DNA from: Acidobacteriota bacterium
GTDB lineage: Bacteria; Acidobacteriota; UBA890; WLXD01
DNA: 5,369 bases
Assembly: GCA_022571615.1 (NCBI GenBank)
Contig: JACZXM010000248.1
Coordinates: 1-5,369, forward strand
Direction of reading: 5' to 3'
The stretch's first letter is position 1. The number at the start of each line of letters is the position of its first letter. The notes under the pieces are model-generated. The model ran no database searches and was not told the origin of the DNA. It saw only the letters and a list, made by a program, of their open reading frames with translations. Both the position numbers and the translations under genes were made by a program. Shown here piece after piece: positions 3,878-5,369 of this stretch.

Positions 3878-5324
3878 CGTCGGGCTGACCTTGCTGGCGG
3901 CGGTCGGCTGGGCGGCGCTGCACATACTCTGGCAGGCGATGTTGATGGCGCTCTTGTACGCGGTGGCTCGTCGGACTCTCAGCCTGACGCCGGCGGCCCG
4001 CTACCGACTTGGCCTGGCGGCTCTGTGCAGCCTACTCCTGCTTGGGTCTGCCACCGGGCTTGCTGCGTTGACGCGACCGGGGCTCCCGCGCGACCGTGCG
4101 GCCGCGGCGGTCCAGCCCCCGATGACGGCAACCGGCGCGGTCGAAGCGCCGACGACGACCCAAGATAGCCACCAGGCGCGACGGGTTGCATCGTCGACGC
4201 CCCTGATCGACGAGGGTTTTCTGCGGGTCATCGGCGCAGCGTGGCTCCTGCTGGCCATCGTCTCGGCAGCCGCGGCTGGCGGCGTGCGCCTGCTGCTGGG
4301 ACGTCAATGTCGGTTGGCAACACCGTTGCCAGCGAAGCTGCAGTCGCGGGCCGCGCGACTCATCGATCGCCTGGCGCTGCAGGAACCAGTACGCATGCTA
4401 CAGGCTGGGAGCGTGCGCCAGCCCATGCTCTTCGGGATCCGGAGACCCGTCGTTCTGATGCCCGCGTGGCTCATCCGGGACCTCCCCACCCGTCACGTCG
4501 AAGCCCTCCTGGCGCACGAGTTGGCGCACATTCGCAGAAGGGACTACCTGGTGAACCTGGCTCAGGTGGTGGCGGAGACCTTCTTGCTCCGCCATCCGGC
4601 GGTGCTGTGGGTGTCGCGCCAGATTCGGCGCGATCGAGAGGTTTGCTGCGATGCTTTGGCAGCGCAGGCGGTCGGCAGCTGCCGCCTCGTGGCCGAGGCG
4701 TTGGCACGACTGGAGCAGCGGAATAGCGGTCCGTTCCACCTTGCACCGGCAGCGACCGAGGGTGATCTCGTGCACCGTGTGCGGCGCCTACTCGCGCCAG
4801 CGGAGCAAGTGCAACACCGACCGTCTCGGTTGCGCACTCTGGCCGGCGGGTGCGCCCTGGCCCTCGTTCCCATGCTGGCGTTGCCGGTGACGTTTCCGTC
4901 GCCATTGCGAAGCTTCGCCGCCGCTCCGGCCCATCGCCTGGTACTCGGCGGCGTGGACCCCGTGGCCTTGCTGCGAGACGAGCGGATCGTCGGCGTGCCT
5001 GCTCATGAACGCGTCCACGATGGCTTCCTCTATCGGTTCGCATCCGAGGCCAACGCGGCCTCGTTTGAGGCTCATCCCAGCGACTACGCGGTCGTCAATA
5101 TCGACGCGTGCCCGGTCACCGGCAAGCCGGTACGCGCCGACGTCTTCGAGGTCATCGACGGGCGTGTCTATCTGTTCTGCTGCGACAACGCGAGCGAGAT
5201 CCCCAGACCGGCGCTGGAAGCGATCGTGCGAGCCGGCGGACTCGACGAACTCCTGCGCTCCGGAGGCGCCGTCGAACAGCGCACCCCTCGAGGCCGGCAG
5301 ATCGTCATCCTGGAAAGCTCCTAG
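3870..5324 (+). CDS. M56 (BlaR1-like) membrane metallopeptidase fused to two C-terminal YHS-like domains
   Basis: A 484-residue protein whose start, ATG 3870, overlaps the repressor stop by 8 bases; the frame is open further upstream only as a shadow of blaI. Predicted membrane helices: about 8-33, 46-68 and 118-141; then a cytoplasmic zinc peptidase domain with HELAH at 216-220 (two His ligands and the catalytic Glu) and DREVCCD at 255-261, where Glu257 would be the third ligand; then a fourth helix, about 323-343. In BlaR1 a penicillin-binding sensor follows at this point. Here the tail instead has LGGVDPVALLRDERIVG...YRFASEANAASFEAHPSDYAV (pieces of residues 359-408), which matches the YHS pattern of 'DPVA...G...Y.FAS.EN...F...P..Y'. 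It is followed by CPVTGKPV (414-421) and YLFCCDNAS (434-442), a second YHS/TRASH-like unit. By topology this tail is outside the cytoplasm. YHS-type domains are associated with metal, especially copper, binding. The inferred role is a signal-gated protease that inactivates BlaI. Confidence 0.9.
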   Translation: MVDVGLTLLAAVGWAALHILWQAMLMALLYAVARRTLSLTPAARYRLGLAALCSLLLLGSATGLAALTRPGLPRDRAAAAVQPPMTATGAVEAPTTTQDSHQARRVASSTPLIDEGFLRVIGAAWLLLAIVSAAAAGGVRLLLGRQCRLATPLPAKLQSRAARLIDRLALQEPVRMLQAGSVRQPMLFGIRRPVVLMPAWLIRDLPTRHVEALLAHELAHIRRRDYLVNLAQVVAETFLLRHPAVLWVSRQIRRDREVCCDALAAQAVGSCRLVAEALARLEQRNSGPFHLAPAATEGDLVHRVRRLLAPAEQVQHRPSRLRTLAGGCALALVPMLALPVTFPSPLRSFAAAPAHRLVLGGVDPVALLRDERIVGVPAHERVHDGFLYRFASEANAASFEAHPSDYAVVNIDACPVTGKPVRADVFEVIDGRVYLFCCDNASEIPRPALEAIVRAGGLDELLRSGGAVEQRTPRGRQIVILESS

Positions 5325-5369
5325 GCACGCGAGCAGCGGTTCTGCTGCCGATCTGATCGACGTCACGGA

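Noticed and set aside
4471..5043. A 190-codon minus-strand frame opposite the M56 gene
   Set aside because: Arg/Pro/Gly-rich low-complexity translation, no start signals, and fully antisense to a clear peptidase gene.
5332..5348. Hairpin AGCAG/CTGCT after the M56 gene as a terminator
   Set aside because: The stem has only 5 base pairs and no T-tract follows in the window.

Overview
The window is GC-rich, densely packed bacterial DNA with short intergenic gaps, GTG and TTG starts and many start/stop overlaps. It looks like a high-GC, probably Gram-negative soil or environmental bacterium, because one gene encodes an exported protein without a lipoprotein or wall anchor and the BlaI/M56, PadR and DoxX families are common in such genomes. 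Nothing in the sequence fixes the phylum. I see no rRNA, tRNA, insertion sequence or CRISPR array.

Layout. (1) Positions 2-433 are the 3' end of a gene for a large protein, probably of esterase-like alpha/beta-hydrolase type. (2) Positions 555-1233 hold a compact type II toxin-antitoxin operon: a ribbon-helix-helix antitoxin and a VapC-like PIN-domain toxin that overlap by 4 bases. Its promoter carries two copies of a palindrome, the second covering the antitoxin start codon, and the geometry predicts a leaderless mRNA. (3) On the minus strand, positions 1310-1934 hold a PadR-family repressor gene followed, with a 23-base overlap, by a small two-helix membrane protein. Facing away from them is a DoxX-family membrane protein gene (2024-2398). 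The AT-rich gap between holds back-to-back promoter candidates and a palindrome over the doxX-type -10 box. (4) Positions 2425-5324 form what I read as one regulatory module: two 18-bp palindromes in tandem, a gene for an exported protein of unknown function, a BlaI-type repressor gene, and an M56 (BlaR1-like) membrane metallopeptidase gene overlapping the repressor gene by 8 bases.

The most interesting point is the last gene. Where BlaR1 carries a penicillin-binding sensor domain after its last membrane helix, this protein carries about 130 residues that look like two YHS/TRASH-type domains in a row, the second with a CPVTG...FCC cysteine pattern. YHS-type domains are linked to metal, notably copper, handling. 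A reasonable model is that the predicted extracytoplasmic YHS pair senses a metal or related ligand, the M56 domain (HELAH plus a downstream DREVCCD) inactivates the BlaI repressor, and the tandem palindromes upstream of the exported-protein gene are released. The protein families and the palindromes are seen in the sequence; the signal, the cleavage step and the role of the exported protein are inference.
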